A stretch of 64,000 nt of DNA from Nitrososphaerota archaeon (GCA_021325255.1 JAJPHP010000057.1:50902-114901), one strand, 5' to 3'. Shown: positions 7,876-16,796, numbered from the stretch's first letter. A program made the numbers and translations. The notes: generated by a model from the letters alone, not told the origin.

Positions 7876-7893
7876 AGAACACAATCAGAACAC
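7876..7893 (+). promoter_or_regulatory. Tandem heptamer element, copy D
   Basis: Reads AGAACAC-AATC-AGAACAC on the plus strand, identical to copy B. An AT-rich box (CTTTAGTATC) starts 5 nt after it, and the methyltransferase start (ATG 7947) lies 53 nt downstream. Confidence 0.5.
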
Positions 7894-7946
7894 GCAGGCT
7901 TTAGTATCGAAATCATAACACGTTGAACGAATGTGAATTTCAAACA

Positions 7947-8999
7947 ATGGAGATCACAAGCACAGCGGAGAAAATCTCGGCAACTCACAGGCTTTCCCCA
8001 CCAACCTGCGACGACAGGTCAATCTGGTCTGCCTGGCTGGGAGTATACAGCTTCCCGACCCTCGCCGTTGCGGACGAGATCGGACTCTTTCCACTTCTTA
8101 AGAAGGAACCGCTCACCGCAGGCCAGGTCTCAGAGAAAATGTCGTTGGGCCCCAGGGCGACAGAGGCAATGCTCGGCGTTCTCGCTTCGATAGGTTTCCT
8201 CATGAAGAGAGATGAAAAGTTTCACACGACGCCTGAATCCGAAAACTATCTCCTGCCCGACAGTCCGTACTACTGCGGAGGAATCATACGCCTGCTTCGG
8301 GACATGCCATTCACCTACACCGCGTTGAAGGGGGCCCTCCTCAGGGACAAACCGGTCGTCTACGGCGGCAGGGACCTGTGGAAGGCGCACGAGATGGATC
8401 CGGCTCAGGCAGAGCTGTTCACCGAGGCGATGCAGAGCATCTCATTCCCGGCCGCGGTGAGCATTGCGGCGAACGGAAAATTTGACGGAGTGCAAAGAGT
8501 GCTCGATGTGGCCGGCGGCTCGGGATGCTACGACATTGCCCTAGCTCTCCGCTACCCAGACATGAGATTCACAATAATGGAACTTCCCGCCATTTGCGAC
8601 ATCACGAAGAAGTACGTGAAGCGGTTCTCGCTCGAGGACAGAATCGATGTCCTGCCTGCAAACATGTTCCTCGACCCGTGGCCAAAAGGGTACGACGCAG
8701 TATTCTTCTCCAACATATTCCACGACTGGGACCTAGACAGCTGTATGGAGCTCGTAAAGAAAAGCTACAACGCGCTGCCAAGAGACGGAAAGATTTACCT
8801 CAACGAGGCGCTGCTCGACGACACAAAGGCTGGGCCCCCTCTGATAACGCTCTACTCGATGGACATGATCTACTTTACTCTCGGGAAGCAGTTCACGGCG
8901 AGAGAGCTGACAGATCTACTCACCGCGGGCGGTTTTGAAGATGTATCCATCACGAACCCATTTTCGGTCTACTCGCTCGTGTGCGCAAGGAAATCATAG
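7947..8999 (+). CDS. SAM-dependent O-methyltransferase (acetylserotonin/CrtF-type)
   Basis: 350 residues, close to the family norm. Residues 20-110 form the winged-helix dimerisation domain. The Rossmann SAM site is at about 185-197 (VLDVAGGSGCYDIAL). The catalytic-base region FHDWD is at about 258-262, where plant and bacterial O-methyltransferases have the His that deprotonates the substrate hydroxyl. ATG 7947 is preferred; TTG 7923 is in frame but lies too close to the AT-rich box. The substrate is unknown, probably a phenolic or polyketide-like small molecule. Copy D of the heptamer element sits in its promoter. Confidence 0.85.
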   Translation: MEITSTAEKISATHRLSPPTCDDRSIWSAWLGVYSFPTLAVADEIGLFPLLKKEPLTAGQVSEKMSLGPRATEAMLGVLASIGFLMKRDEKFHTTPESENYLLPDSPYYCGGIIRLLRDMPFTYTALKGALLRDKPVVYGGRDLWKAHEMDPAQAELFTEAMQSISFPAAVSIAANGKFDGVQRVLDVAGGSGCYDIALALRYPDMRFTIMELPAICDITKKYVKRFSLEDRIDVLPANMFLDPWPKGYDAVFFSNIFHDWDLDSCMELVKKSYNALPRDGKIYLNEALLDDTKAGPPLITLYSMDMIYFTLGKQFTARELTDLLTAGGFEDVSITNPFSVYSLVCARKS

Positions 9000-9109
9000 T
9001 CGAAGATCCGGAGCTTGATGATGGAAGAGGGAAGAACAACTCTACTCGATCTTCTTTGAATTTACAGTGGAAGAAGGGAAGAGGGGAATCTATTTGTTGG
9101 CTATTGGGG

Positions 9110-9982
9110 TTGGATGAATCGCACACAGAAGTCAACTATCGGCCGGCCAAAGAAGGCGACATCCCAAGCATCTCGAGGGTATTCTCAGAAGCTCGTGACG
9201 ACCTTTACCGTCAGCGCGGTTTCCTCGACAAGCCACCGACGAACCCCTTACCGCCTCCTCCTATCTTCGCTTTTCTAATGCGCAAGACTCCGGATGCCTT
9301 TTGGGTGGCCGAAAAAGAAGACAGGGACATCATAAACAAGGGGCTTCAGTCGAGGCTCGCGGACGAAGTGGCTCCGTGGGGGATAGAAATAGTCAGGGCA
9401 GAGATAAAGGACATACTGCCTCCCTCCGACATTCAAGAATCGATGAAGGAAATCCTGATGTCCGAGAACGACAAGAAAGCCGCAATAAACATTGCCGAGG
9501 CGCTCGCAAATACTGTGGAGGGGCAGAAGCAGGCGCAGATCAAGCAGGCTGAGGGTTTGAAGCAAAAACTGATCCTCGAAGCCGAGGGGGAGAGGCAGTC
9601 GCTGATCACTTCCGCAGAGGGGAAGAGGCAGGCGGCGATAACGATAGCGCAGGGCCAGGCCCAGGCCATCCAGCTCGTAAATGAAGCGACGAACAAGTAT
9701 TTCGTTGGAAACGCGATAACGCTGAAGGCTCTCGAGACAATCGCGACTGCGCTTTCGCAGAATAAGATTTTCTTTGTGCCCGCTGATAAGGACCTCACCT
9801 TAATCCTCAGTGAATTAGGGCAGAACTTTATCCCGATGAAAGACGGGAAGATCGAGGACAGGACGGTGGCGATTGCGTTGGATGAGACGGGCAGGGCTAC
9901 CGCCGCGGTCGCCTCATCGACGACGGCACAACTTCCATCACGAAATCAGAGCGATTTTTCTGACTCGATGGGAAATCGGTAA
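9110..9982 (+). CDS. Chimera: truncated GNAT acetyltransferase fused to C-terminal half of a stomatin/SPFH protein
   Basis: The start of the domain (VNYRPAKEGDIPSI, then a Pro-rich stretch and AFWVAEKED) is the N-terminal third of a GNAT acetyltransferase and lacks the acetyl-CoA loop. At about 9310-9340 the frame passes directly into INKGLQSRLADEVAPWGIEI and the long Ala/Glu/Gln-rich coiled coil of a stomatin/band 7 protein, without that family's membrane anchor and first half of the SPFH domain. Each parent is thus incomplete. The frame is open back to 8981, inside the methyltransferase gene, but the GNAT part fits a start at TTG 9110. It is most likely the product of a deletion that joined two genes. 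Whether it is expressed is unknown; no stop interrupts the 291 codons. Confidence 0.7.
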   Translation: MDESHTEVNYRPAKEGDIPSISRVFSEARDDLYRQRGFLDKPPTNPLPPPPIFAFLMRKTPDAFWVAEKEDRDIINKGLQSRLADEVAPWGIEIVRAEIKDILPPSDIQESMKEILMSENDKKAAINIAEALANTVEGQKQAQIKQAEGLKQKLILEAEGERQSLITSAEGKRQAAITIAQGQAQAIQLVNEATNKYFVGNAITLKALETIATALSQNKIFFVPADKDLTLILSELGQNFIPMKDGKIEDRTVAIALDETGRATAAVASSTTAQLPSRNQSDFSDSMGNR

Positions 9983-10179
9983 GCATTACTGCTCTTCTGC
10001 TCAGAAGCGCCGGGGATTCTCCTGTTTCTTTTTCTCGCCTCGCTAGGAACAGCACTGAGCTACTTTTTGGTTGTGAATTTTCCACGTTTGCCTGAAATGC
10101 TCTGAACCACATTTTTGATCAATTCGTTCTTCCACGTATGACGTTGAGTGACGCTTATTCCGACGATAGGGCTTGAAAT

Positions 10180-12297
10180 TCAGGTTGAGTAATTCTTCAG
10201 ATCAGCAGTCGCATAAACAGTGGAAGCTGTCATTGAACTCGTCGCTGAACATGATGGAATGGGTTGATTTCCTGAGAAGCTTCCGTTGTTCTTGAACGAG
10301 CCGGTGCACATTTCCACGAATTGCCCCGAGTTGACGAATGTTCCGTTGTTGAGAATCATGCCGTAATTTGAGAGCAGATCCGCGTTCGAGATCTGTCCGC
10401 GAATATTCTGTATTTGTCCTGTGTTGATCAAGTTGCTTGCATTGCTCGGCACAATCCCTTGGTTTTCCAAGATCCCTTGGTTAATGTAGAGCTTCCCTGA
10501 ATTGATGAATTTGTTTTCGTTGTTTAGGTTCCCCCCGGATAGGAAACTTGTACCGTTGGAAGTCGTCAGGTAGCTCCCAAGGACGAGAAACGTGCCGGTG
10601 TTGTTCAAGACTCCCCCGTCTGCCATAAAGTATGAGTCTGGGGTATTGAGGAACGTGCCATTCGTGTCCATCATGCCAGTATTGAGGATTGATCCATAGT
10701 TCACGAAGCTGTTGTTGATTATGACCTGCCCGTCGTTTTCTATGAATCCGTAGTTTGCAAAGCCAAATCCATTATTTTTCAAATAGAGCGTAACTCCGGG
10801 AGCTATTTTCAGAGTCAAATGCGGGCCGACGAGAAAAGTTGGACTTGTGGCTGTCGCGCCGGTCAGGGTGCAGAAATTGCTTGCTTGATTCCACGTCGCG
10901 TTTGCACCCTCTTGCCCGGAGATCAAACTAGGACATACAGTCGAGCCGTCGGTACCATCGAGGACAATTGTGGAAGAGTTTGACGATACAGAGGTTGGAG
11001 TTTGGGTGGAAGAAGTCGTCGAAGTGAAGTTGTTATTTAAAGAAAGTGACGAAGTCCCTTGGACTACGACGTATGTGGTACCTATGTACGTTATGGTTTC
11101 AGAGTTACTCTGACACACTCCTTCGGTCCCTCCAGAAGTCAGCGCGTAGATCTTGCTCCCATAATTTGAAGTCATAAACATCGTGCCATTCGTGTAGGCG
11201 AAATCGACAGGAATCCAATTCTCACCCATTATACTCGCAATTACGGTGGCGTTGTTGTTTTGACCCGTAATTACATCGAGGAAACCGCTCGAGGCGTTTC
11301 CAGCGGCGTAGATGTCCTGATTCAGAGGATCATACCCTAATGCATTCAGGTCTGATATGCCGCTAATGTTACCGACAATCGTGTTTGTCATGCTGTTGAT
11401 GATGTAGAGCGCCCCGGAAGTCTGTGGGAAGAAGTAGAGGTTTGTGTTTGCATAGTCATAGGTAATCATTCCGGAACCTTGCCCAGCTGAGACGACGCCG
11501 ACCACCCTGTTTGAAGCGCCGTCGATGATTGTGACGTTGCTGACTATGGCATCAGTCACATAGATGTCGTGGTTGAATGCATCGTAGACCAATTCGAATG
11601 GAGAAAATCCGGCCGATATGTTTGTGACAACTCTATCCAAGGTTGTGTTAATCACGGAAACAGTTTCCGACATTCGGTTTGAAACGTAGATTTCATGGTT
11701 GAACGGGTCATATGCGATCCGGATCGGGCCCCTGCCAACCGGAATAGTGCCAGTGATCTTGTTTGTCGTGTCGTTGATTACCGAGACTGAATTCGAGCCG
11801 AAGTCCGTAACGTAAAGGTTGTTGTTGTCCGGGTCGTAGACGATGTCTGTCGGGAGCTTCGTATTTGCTATCTTGGCGACATGCGAGAAATTGCTCAGGT
11901 CGATGGAATAGGTGTAGTTTGACTGACCCGGCCCGAGGTAAGTGAAACTCTGCCCGGTTGCGAATAACTTGTTGACATGAGGGTCGTAAGCAAGAGCTGC
12001 GAGCGTCGCGTTCTGAGTCGGTATGGTGTAGCTGACGTCACCGACCACCTTGCACTGTGTAGTCGTACTCGAAGATGACGATGATGAAGTTTCATAGGTG
12101 GTGTTGCCGATTCTTGCCGACGAAGATGAAGATAGGCTGCTGGAGTTAAAGGAATGAGATTCCAGTGTGGTTGACGTTCCACTGATGATGTAGACACCTA
12201 CGCCGGCGGCAACAACGATGACTACAACTATCATAACCGTCACGGCTACCGACGACGCTACCGCCGCTAATGAATTCTTCTCGAATTTAGAGGTCAA
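10180..12297 (-). CDS. Large anchored surface protein: YVTN beta-propeller plus Asn/Gly-rich repeat domain
   Basis: 705 residues from TTG 12297. Residues 10-40 form a single membrane helix, followed by a Ser/Thr linker to about 80. Residues 85-390 contain YVTN-type propeller blades (LYVTDFGSNSVSVIN and relatives, about seven repeats). Another Ser/Thr linker leads to residues 460-690, a beta-helix-like run of short Asn/Gly-rich repeats with NxGT turns. Many Asn-X-Ser/Thr sites suggest N-glycosylation. It is probably a cell-surface or S-layer-associated protein held by its N-terminal anchor; the ligand is unknown. Confidence 0.85.
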   Translation of the reverse strand: MTSKFEKNSLAAVASSVAVTVMIVVVIVVAAGVGVYIISGTSTTLESHSFNSSSLSSSSSARIGNTTYETSSSSSSSTTTQCKVVGDVSYTIPTQNATLAALAYDPHVNKLFATGQSFTYLGPGQSNYTYSIDLSNFSHVAKIANTKLPTDIVYDPDNNNLYVTDFGSNSVSVINDTTNKITGTIPVGRGPIRIAYDPFNHEIYVSNRMSETVSVINTTLDRVVTNISAGFSPFELVYDAFNHDIYVTDAIVSNVTIIDGASNRVVGVVSAGQGSGMITYDYANTNLYFFPQTSGALYIINSMTNTIVGNISGISDLNALGYDPLNQDIYAAGNASSGFLDVITGQNNNATVIASIMGENWIPVDFAYTNGTMFMTSNYGSKIYALTSGGTEGVCQSNSETITYIGTTYVVVQGTSSLSLNNNFTSTTSSTQTPTSVSSNSSTIVLDGTDGSTVCPSLISGQEGANATWNQASNFCTLTGATATSPTFLVGPHLTLKIAPGVTLYLKNNGFGFANYGFIENDGQVIINNSFVNYGSILNTGMMDTNGTFLNTPDSYFMADGGVLNNTGTFLVLGSYLTTSNGTSFLSGGNLNNENKFINSGKLYINQGILENQGIVPSNASNLINTGQIQNIRGQISNADLLSNYGMILNNGTFVNSGQFVEMCTGSFKNNGSFSGNQPIPSCSATSSMTASTVYATADLKNYST

Positions 12298-12435
12298 ATG
12301 CGATGAAATCAGGGCTTCTTATCCTTCGGTATGGCTTGTTTGCTATTTGAAAATATTCAACAGCACAGTTGTTCTACTCCTTAGAACATCCTGTGTTTCG
12401 TGTAATTTCAAATAATAGCCCGCACATGACCTTTC

Positions 12436-13381
12436 TTGCACAGCTTGCAACGAAATGAGAAGGCACTAGTCAGAATTGGCAGGCTAGCCCTCACCCTTGT
12501 AGTGGTAGCAGTGATCGCTTCAGCCCTTTTCATCGGCTACGAGGTGGGCGCTCAGGTCGAGATCACCTCAAGAGTCACAACAACTCAAACAAAGAGCGAG
12601 CTAATCACACAGGCCATTGTCGAGTTACCAGCTACGCAGACCGTAACAACATTGGAAAGCTTGCCTGTCTACAACTCGCCCGCTCATACTTTCCTTGTTG
12701 ATTGCTGCCCCGACCTGCCCAGCTCATTTGTCATCGGCAATTATTCCTTTCAGGCCATTGAATTCGCGCCCATGCCCTGCACTTTAGTCAAAGGAACAGA
12801 AGAGTGCCCATCAGCCGGGGCTCTTTTGGTATTCAATGTAACGCATGATCAGCAGTCACAAAAATGTATCATTCACATGGGGCGGCACTTTCAGCGAGAC
12901 GGTGCCTTATCCTGATAATGCGACTGCCTTCAAAGGTGCCGTCAGTTTCCTCTGGTTTGTGAATTCGACGAAACTGTATCTCACCATCGGTACGAACCCG
13001 GTTGTCAATTCGAACATTACCTGCACTTTTAGTGGCGAACCTGATGGAGTCATGGTGCACCTGCTTCTTTCAGATTCAAACGGTTCAGCACTATCAGGAG
13101 TGCAAATCCATGGATACATTGCTACAGCATGCAATGGTGTATCTCAGATTTTTGGTCTTCAACCTGCCACAACGAATTCAAGCGGCTGGACGACTTTCCG
13201 GGACGTATTTCCGGGTAATTACAACCTCGCGCTCAACTACTCAGGTGAGATGTACACCTTTACGGTTCCTGCAAGACCCACGGTTCTCACAATTGCCACC
13301 TACAGAATACCCTCAGGAAGCCTGTCAGTTGAGTTTTGCCAGTTTGGAAACTTGAGTTTGTGCTCGACAAATCCACAGTAA
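12436..13381 (+). pseudogene. Secreted beta-sandwich protein, split by a frameshift at an A-run
   Basis: The first frame (TTG 12436 or 12445 to stop 12915) has a membrane anchor at residues 15-38 and an exported Thr-rich region. The sequence then continues in the +1 frame to 13381. The two frames fit exactly if the A5 run at 12859-12863 is read as A6, giving ...THDQQSQKNVSFTWGGTF. The second part contains a carboxypeptidase-regulatory/Ig-like beta-sandwich (SGVQIHGYI..., SSGWTTFRDVFPGNYNLAL). The break may be a true mutation, a phase-variable tract or a sequencing error. Confidence 0.7.
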
Positions 13382-13395
13382 GCTACGGGTGCTCG

Positions 13396-13404
13396 GGAGG
13401 TGAT
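13396..13404 (+). promoter_or_regulatory. Full-length Shine-Dalgarno site
   Basis: GGAGGTGAT, a full-length match to the usual 16S rRNA 3' end, ends 4 nt before the ATG at 13409. It decides in favour of the otherwise overlooked short gene that follows. Confidence 0.7.
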
Positions 13405-13408
13405 AACG

Positions 13409-13522
13409 ATGAAGAGAAGAGCTGATATTTCTTGGCACCACGGCGGTAACCATCACGACTGCTTCCATGATAAGCGTCCCAACTTCCTTCATTCCGACAG
13501 CAACCATCATTATCAATTTTGA
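13409..13522 (+). CDS. Histidine-rich microprotein (37 aa)
   Basis: A short frame from ATG 13409 to TGA 13520-13522 directly behind a perfect ribosome-binding site. The product has eight His and one Cys in 37 residues, several as His-His pairs (WHHGG, NHHDC, NHHYQ), plus Asp and Asn. This is typical of metal-binding peptides. It begins 28 bp after the end of the frameshifted secreted gene and may be translated from the same mRNA. There is no TM segment. Nickel, zinc or copper binding is an inference from composition; no homologue is recognised. Confidence 0.6.
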   Translation: MKRRADISWHHGGNHHDCFHDKRPNFLHSDSNHHYQF

Positions 13523-13708
13523 AAATCGTATAGCTTGTATTTATCTCGCCTGTGAGCCTTTCTAAAAGCGTGGGTCCGAAAGGGGCGCCTCCTTCTACAT
13601 GATTATGGCACTGATTCAACGGTAAAGTGTGAGACCTGAATGGCAGATAGCATGATATTGCGCGTTCCAATTTCGGATTCGTCTTCATGACGTGAGTTGA
13701 GAATTGTA

Positions 13709-14149
13709 ATGTCGTCAGAACAGTTAGTTTTACCAAAGACGATTATGGCTTGTGTGGATGGCTCAGAAACGGGCTTTAGAGCTGCAGATTTCGCGATGGC
13801 GCTTGCTAGTAATCTCGGGTCAAAGATCCTCTTCGTAAACGTTGTGGGAGTGTCAACTTCTGAGCCTAGTTACGGGATTACTGCGGACATGGCAGGCTCC
13901 TTTGAGGTCTTGGGATCGGAGGCTCTGTCAAAGTGCGTTGACAAAGCTCGAAGAAACGGTCTGCAATTTGAAACGGAGGAGCTTTCAGGTGATCCGGCAG
14001 ATGAAATCCTGAAGTATGCAAAAAGGACTAACAGCGATTGCATCGTAATCGGTAGGAAGGGCCTTGGAAGAATGGAAAAGCTGCTCCTCGGTAGCGTTTC
14101 AGAAAAAGTGCTGAAACTTTCTGAAGTTCCTGTTGTCATAGTAAAATGA
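13709..14149 (+). CDS. Universal stress protein, UspA family
   Basis: 146 residues from ATG 13709, the usual length of a single Usp domain. The C-terminal nucleotide-binding motif GRKGLGRMEKLLLGSVSE fits the family pattern G-x2-G-x9-G-S, so it belongs to the ATP-binding class. The first strand (TIMACVDGSETG) carries the conserved Asp. It is cytoplasmic and presumably acts in stress or starvation survival. It stands alone between short intergenic gaps. Confidence 0.9.
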   Translation: MSSEQLVLPKTIMACVDGSETGFRAADFAMALASNLGSKILFVNVVGVSTSEPSYGITADMAGSFEVLGSEALSKCVDKARRNGLQFETEELSGDPADEILKYAKRTNSDCIVIGRKGLGRMEKLLLGSVSEKVLKLSEVPVVIVK

Positions 14150-14250
14150 CTCCCTTTGATGACATTCGATGATATTGAAGTCGGATATTTCTCAGTGTGC
14201 GCTCGTATCAATAATTTGAACACCGCGAGCCTGAGGCGATGAGAGTTTGA

Positions 14251-15189
14251 GTGGTTGAGCTGACGAACAGTTTCACATTTACATTGCGCCCGAAGCCTCC
14301 ATACAACTTCAATTTGACAATTCGAAAGCCCACGGGCTGGGATCTCTTTACTCCCGACGAAAAGTTCAGTGATGATTCATTGTGGACTGCGCTCTACGTC
14401 GAGACCACACTTTTCGGTCTCAAGATCAAGTCCAAGGGAACGACGAGTTCGCCAAGAATTCTTGTGACCGCCTATTCCAAGAGGAGGTTGACGCAAAGTC
14501 AGAAGGCGACCGTGAAACAAACGGTGGCTTCGAAGCCCGGTGTTGATGATGACGTGAATGAATTCTACTCTGCGTGCAAGAATGGCAGAATCCTGTCCCA
14601 TGCCATTGAAGACCTCTACGGCATGCATGATACGCAGGGCGGCAGCTTGTTTGATTCTGCAATCCTCGCGATTTGCTTGCAGATGGCGCCACTGAAAAGG
14701 AGCAATCAGATGATGAACTGCATCCTAAGAAGATATGGCGAGATCGCGTCGTTCGAGGTCAAGGCAGTACAGATGTGGCCTCTGCCCGACGTCATTGCAG
14801 GGCTGAAGATACCAGAGTTCACAAGGCAATGTAAGCTCGGATTTAGAGCAAAGTATCTGGTCAAACTTGCAAAGGCTCTTACGGGTGGGACCTTTCCCTC
14901 GATTGAAGATCTATCTAGACTCCCATCGGATGCGGCGAAAGCGAGATTGCTAGAACTTCCCGGAATAGGTGATTACTCGGCTGACATTATCAATCCGCTC
15001 GGAGGATTCCCTATTGATGTGTGGTCAGCAGAAGTTTTTGGAAAGTCGTTTCCCAGAGAGATGATCGCAAAAGTGAAGGAGGAGGGGATCAAGAGATGGG
15101 GACGCTGGAGTTGGATGGCTTTCTTCTATATCGTGAATGACTTGGAGAACCTGTCAAAGGCTCTTAGGATAAAACTGAGATTGGCCTAG
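14251..15189 (+). CDS. HhH-GPD DNA glycosylase, AlkA/OGG1-like
   Basis: 312 residues from GTG 14251. The C-terminal half holds the helix-hairpin-helix (LLELPGIGDYSADI, about residues 230-243) and the downstream Asp of the GPD loop (FPIDVWSAEVF). The Lys that gives lyase activity in OGG1 (sequence GVGTK) is replaced by Asp, so a monofunctional glycosylase is expected. The N-terminal part resembles the beta domain of AlkA/OGG proteins (YNFNLTIRKPTGWDLF). Role: base-excision repair of alkylated or oxidised bases. Confidence 0.85.
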   Translation: MVELTNSFTFTLRPKPPYNFNLTIRKPTGWDLFTPDEKFSDDSLWTALYVETTLFGLKIKSKGTTSSPRILVTAYSKRRLTQSQKATVKQTVASKPGVDDDVNEFYSACKNGRILSHAIEDLYGMHDTQGGSLFDSAILAICLQMAPLKRSNQMMNCILRRYGEIASFEVKAVQMWPLPDVIAGLKIPEFTRQCKLGFRAKYLVKLAKALTGGTFPSIEDLSRLPSDAAKARLLELPGIGDYSADIINPLGGFPIDVWSAEVFGKSFPREMIAKVKEEGIKRWGRWSWMAFFYIVNDLENLSKALRIKLRLA

Positions 15190-15818
15190 TATTAGGAGTT
15201 TCCGCCCCAGACTATGGTTTTGTTGAACATCAAGAGAGAGGGAGGGAAAAGACGGGCGCAAATCGAAAAGCAGTTGAAATTGCTAGCATTGTCGACCATT
15301 CTGAAAAGAACGAGGCTTCCACTACCTCGGCTAGGAGGCTAGCGGCCGCCGTTTGTTGTCTTCCAATGTCGTAAACTGAACTGCGAAACTCTTGGTTTTC
15401 TTTCTGAACGGCGACACAAGTCTCCTGCGAGTCAAGTTTAGAGTTACAACGGCAGAATCTTTAGGGCAGTTAGTTGAAAAATTGCGTAGCTTATGATCGT
15501 GCGTCAGATGGATTGGTAAAGAGCTCAGCGGAAAGTATACCCGACGGCCCTTTACTGGACACTTGACGACCATATTACTAGTATCTCGATTCAAAACAGA
15601 TTCTCGACCCCTCTCCCCCGTAATCTCCTAAACACATTTCTTCAATTCAGAAACGATGAGGAACGAATGACGAAGCCGACCATTTCAGTGATAACTGCAT
15701 CTCATCATTGCTCTTTCTTTGCCCTGCTCAAAGCCAAGCGATAAGCCAGAGTTGGACTCTTGCAGGACGCTAATGTATTTACGTAGGAAAGTAAGAAAGT
15801 TATACTAAGACCAAGCAC
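15190..15818. other. Intergenic region with one possible small gene
   Basis: A minus-strand frame at 15331-15594 encodes KCPVKGRRVYFPLSSLPIH followed by LTHDH, the spacing of a C2H2 zinc finger with its second Cys replaced by Arg. It may be a small decayed zinc-finger gene (confidence about 0.3). Otherwise only the promoter of the toxin-antitoxin pair is recognisable, at the right end. Confidence 0.35.
15777..15789 (+). promoter_or_regulatory. Putative operator of the AbrB/PIN pair
   Basis: TTTACGTAGGAAA lies 30-42 bp upstream of the AbrB start. It shares the core TTACGTAGG with the tandem palindromes at 61323-61350 upstream of the ATPase. AbrB-type antitoxins usually repress their own promoter, so self-regulation through this site is a reasonable inference. 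Confidence 0.35.
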
Positions 15819-16109
15819 ATGGCACAAAGCGAAGAACCAGATGTTATCGTCGTGAGCGATAAGGGCCAGGTTGTCATACCCGCGCACCTGAGAAACAAAC
15901 TGGGCCTCAAGCCCCGTTCCAAACTGGTAGCGTACGGCATGAACGATACAATTGTTCTCAAGAAACTAACCCTGCCGGATACGAAGAAAGAAATGCAGGC
16001 GCTCTGGAGGGAGATTGACAAGAAGATATCAAAGTATGGAGAGATCACGGAGGACGAAATCCAAAGACAGATTGAGGAATATCGTTCTGAGAAGAAAAAG
16101 AGAACTTGA
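15819..16109 (+). CDS. AbrB-family antitoxin (VapB-like)
   Basis: 96 residues from ATG 15819. Residues 8-52 are a SpoVT/AbrB swapped-hairpin DNA-binding domain (VSDKGQVVIPAHLRNKLGLK). The C-terminal half is a charged helix that should wrap and block the toxin. The PIN gene follows after 3 bp, the classic antitoxin-toxin arrangement. It probably also represses the operon. Confidence 0.9.
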   Translation: MAQSEEPDVIVVSDKGQVVIPAHLRNKLGLKPRSKLVAYGMNDTIVLKKLTLPDTKKEMQALWREIDKKISKYGEITEDEIQRQIEEYRSEKKKRT

Positions 16110-16112
16110 GAA

Positions 16113-16529
16113 ATGCCCAGCGCCGTGTTTGACACTAATGTTCTGGTGTCTGCGCTGATCAGGGCTGGCAAGCCCAGAGAGCTTTGGAATATGGTTCTTG
16201 ACGATAAGGTTCAACTCGTGACGTCCATACAACTCTTGTCCGAGTTCGATGAAGTTGTTTCTAGGCCACAGTTCAGTCGATACATCAGGCGAACAGGCTT
16301 GATGAGATTTCGGAAGATCTTGTTTCGGAATGCTCGAATCACGAGGATCAGATCTCGCGTCGATCTCATCACAGAAGATGCCGATGATTACGCTGTCCTC
16401 GAAGCAGCTTACAACGGGAGGGCAGACTACATCATTTCAGGAGATGCGCACCTACTTAAACTAGAATCATACAGAGGAGTTAGAATAGTTACCATTGATG
16501 AAATGTTGGAAATAGTAAAGCGGGCCTAG
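16113..16529 (+). CDS. PIN-domain toxin (VapC-like ribonuclease)
   Basis: 138 residues. The PIN-domain acidic residues are visible: Asp in VFDTNVLVSAL near the start, Glu in LLSEFDEVV at about residue 46, the Asp pair in TEDADDYAVLE at about 92-98, and Asp in DYIISGDAHLL at about 110-115. It belongs to the archaeal/bacterial subgroup of roughly 135-140 residues. It should cleave RNA when freed from the upstream antitoxin. Confidence 0.9.
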   Translation: MPSAVFDTNVLVSALIRAGKPRELWNMVLDDKVQLVTSIQLLSEFDEVVSRPQFSRYIRRTGLMRFRKILFRNARITRIRSRVDLITEDADDYAVLEAAYNGRADYIISGDAHLLKLESYRGVRIVTIDEMLEIVKRA

Positions 16530-16796
16530 ATGTTCACACGCGAACCACTAATGCCTCTTTGCCTTTATCAGTCGAGCTGTATCGAATTCTGCCACGCTTG
16601 GAACGTTGAGCCATGGCGGCAAAACCTGTTCCCACCTTTCGAACTAAAATGATCTGCAACATCAGACCGATACGATATCGCTCAAAGTAAGCAACCTTAC
16701 AAAAGCAACACGAGAGTCGCTCGGATAGAATCCTGAGATTCCGCCAGTGCCTTTCCCCATAACGACAAATAGCACCCTCAAATAGCAAAGTGCGTC

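Noticed and set aside
7683..7988. 101-codon minus-strand frame
   Set aside because: It is antisense to the frameshifted copy and to the methyltransferase promoter; explained as a shadow.
8981..9109. Upstream extension of the chimeric gene into the methyltransferase gene
   Set aside because: The extra residues are low quality and overlap another gene; the GNAT part starts naturally near TTG 9110.
10060..10185. Minus-strand frame encoding TWKNELIKNVVQSISGKRG
   Set aside because: It looks protein-like but lacks a start codon and is short. Possibly a relic, not supportable as a gene.
13383..13736. 117-codon minus-strand frame
   Set aside because: It is antisense to the His-rich microprotein and to the start of the universal stress protein gene, and its sequence has no domain-like pattern.
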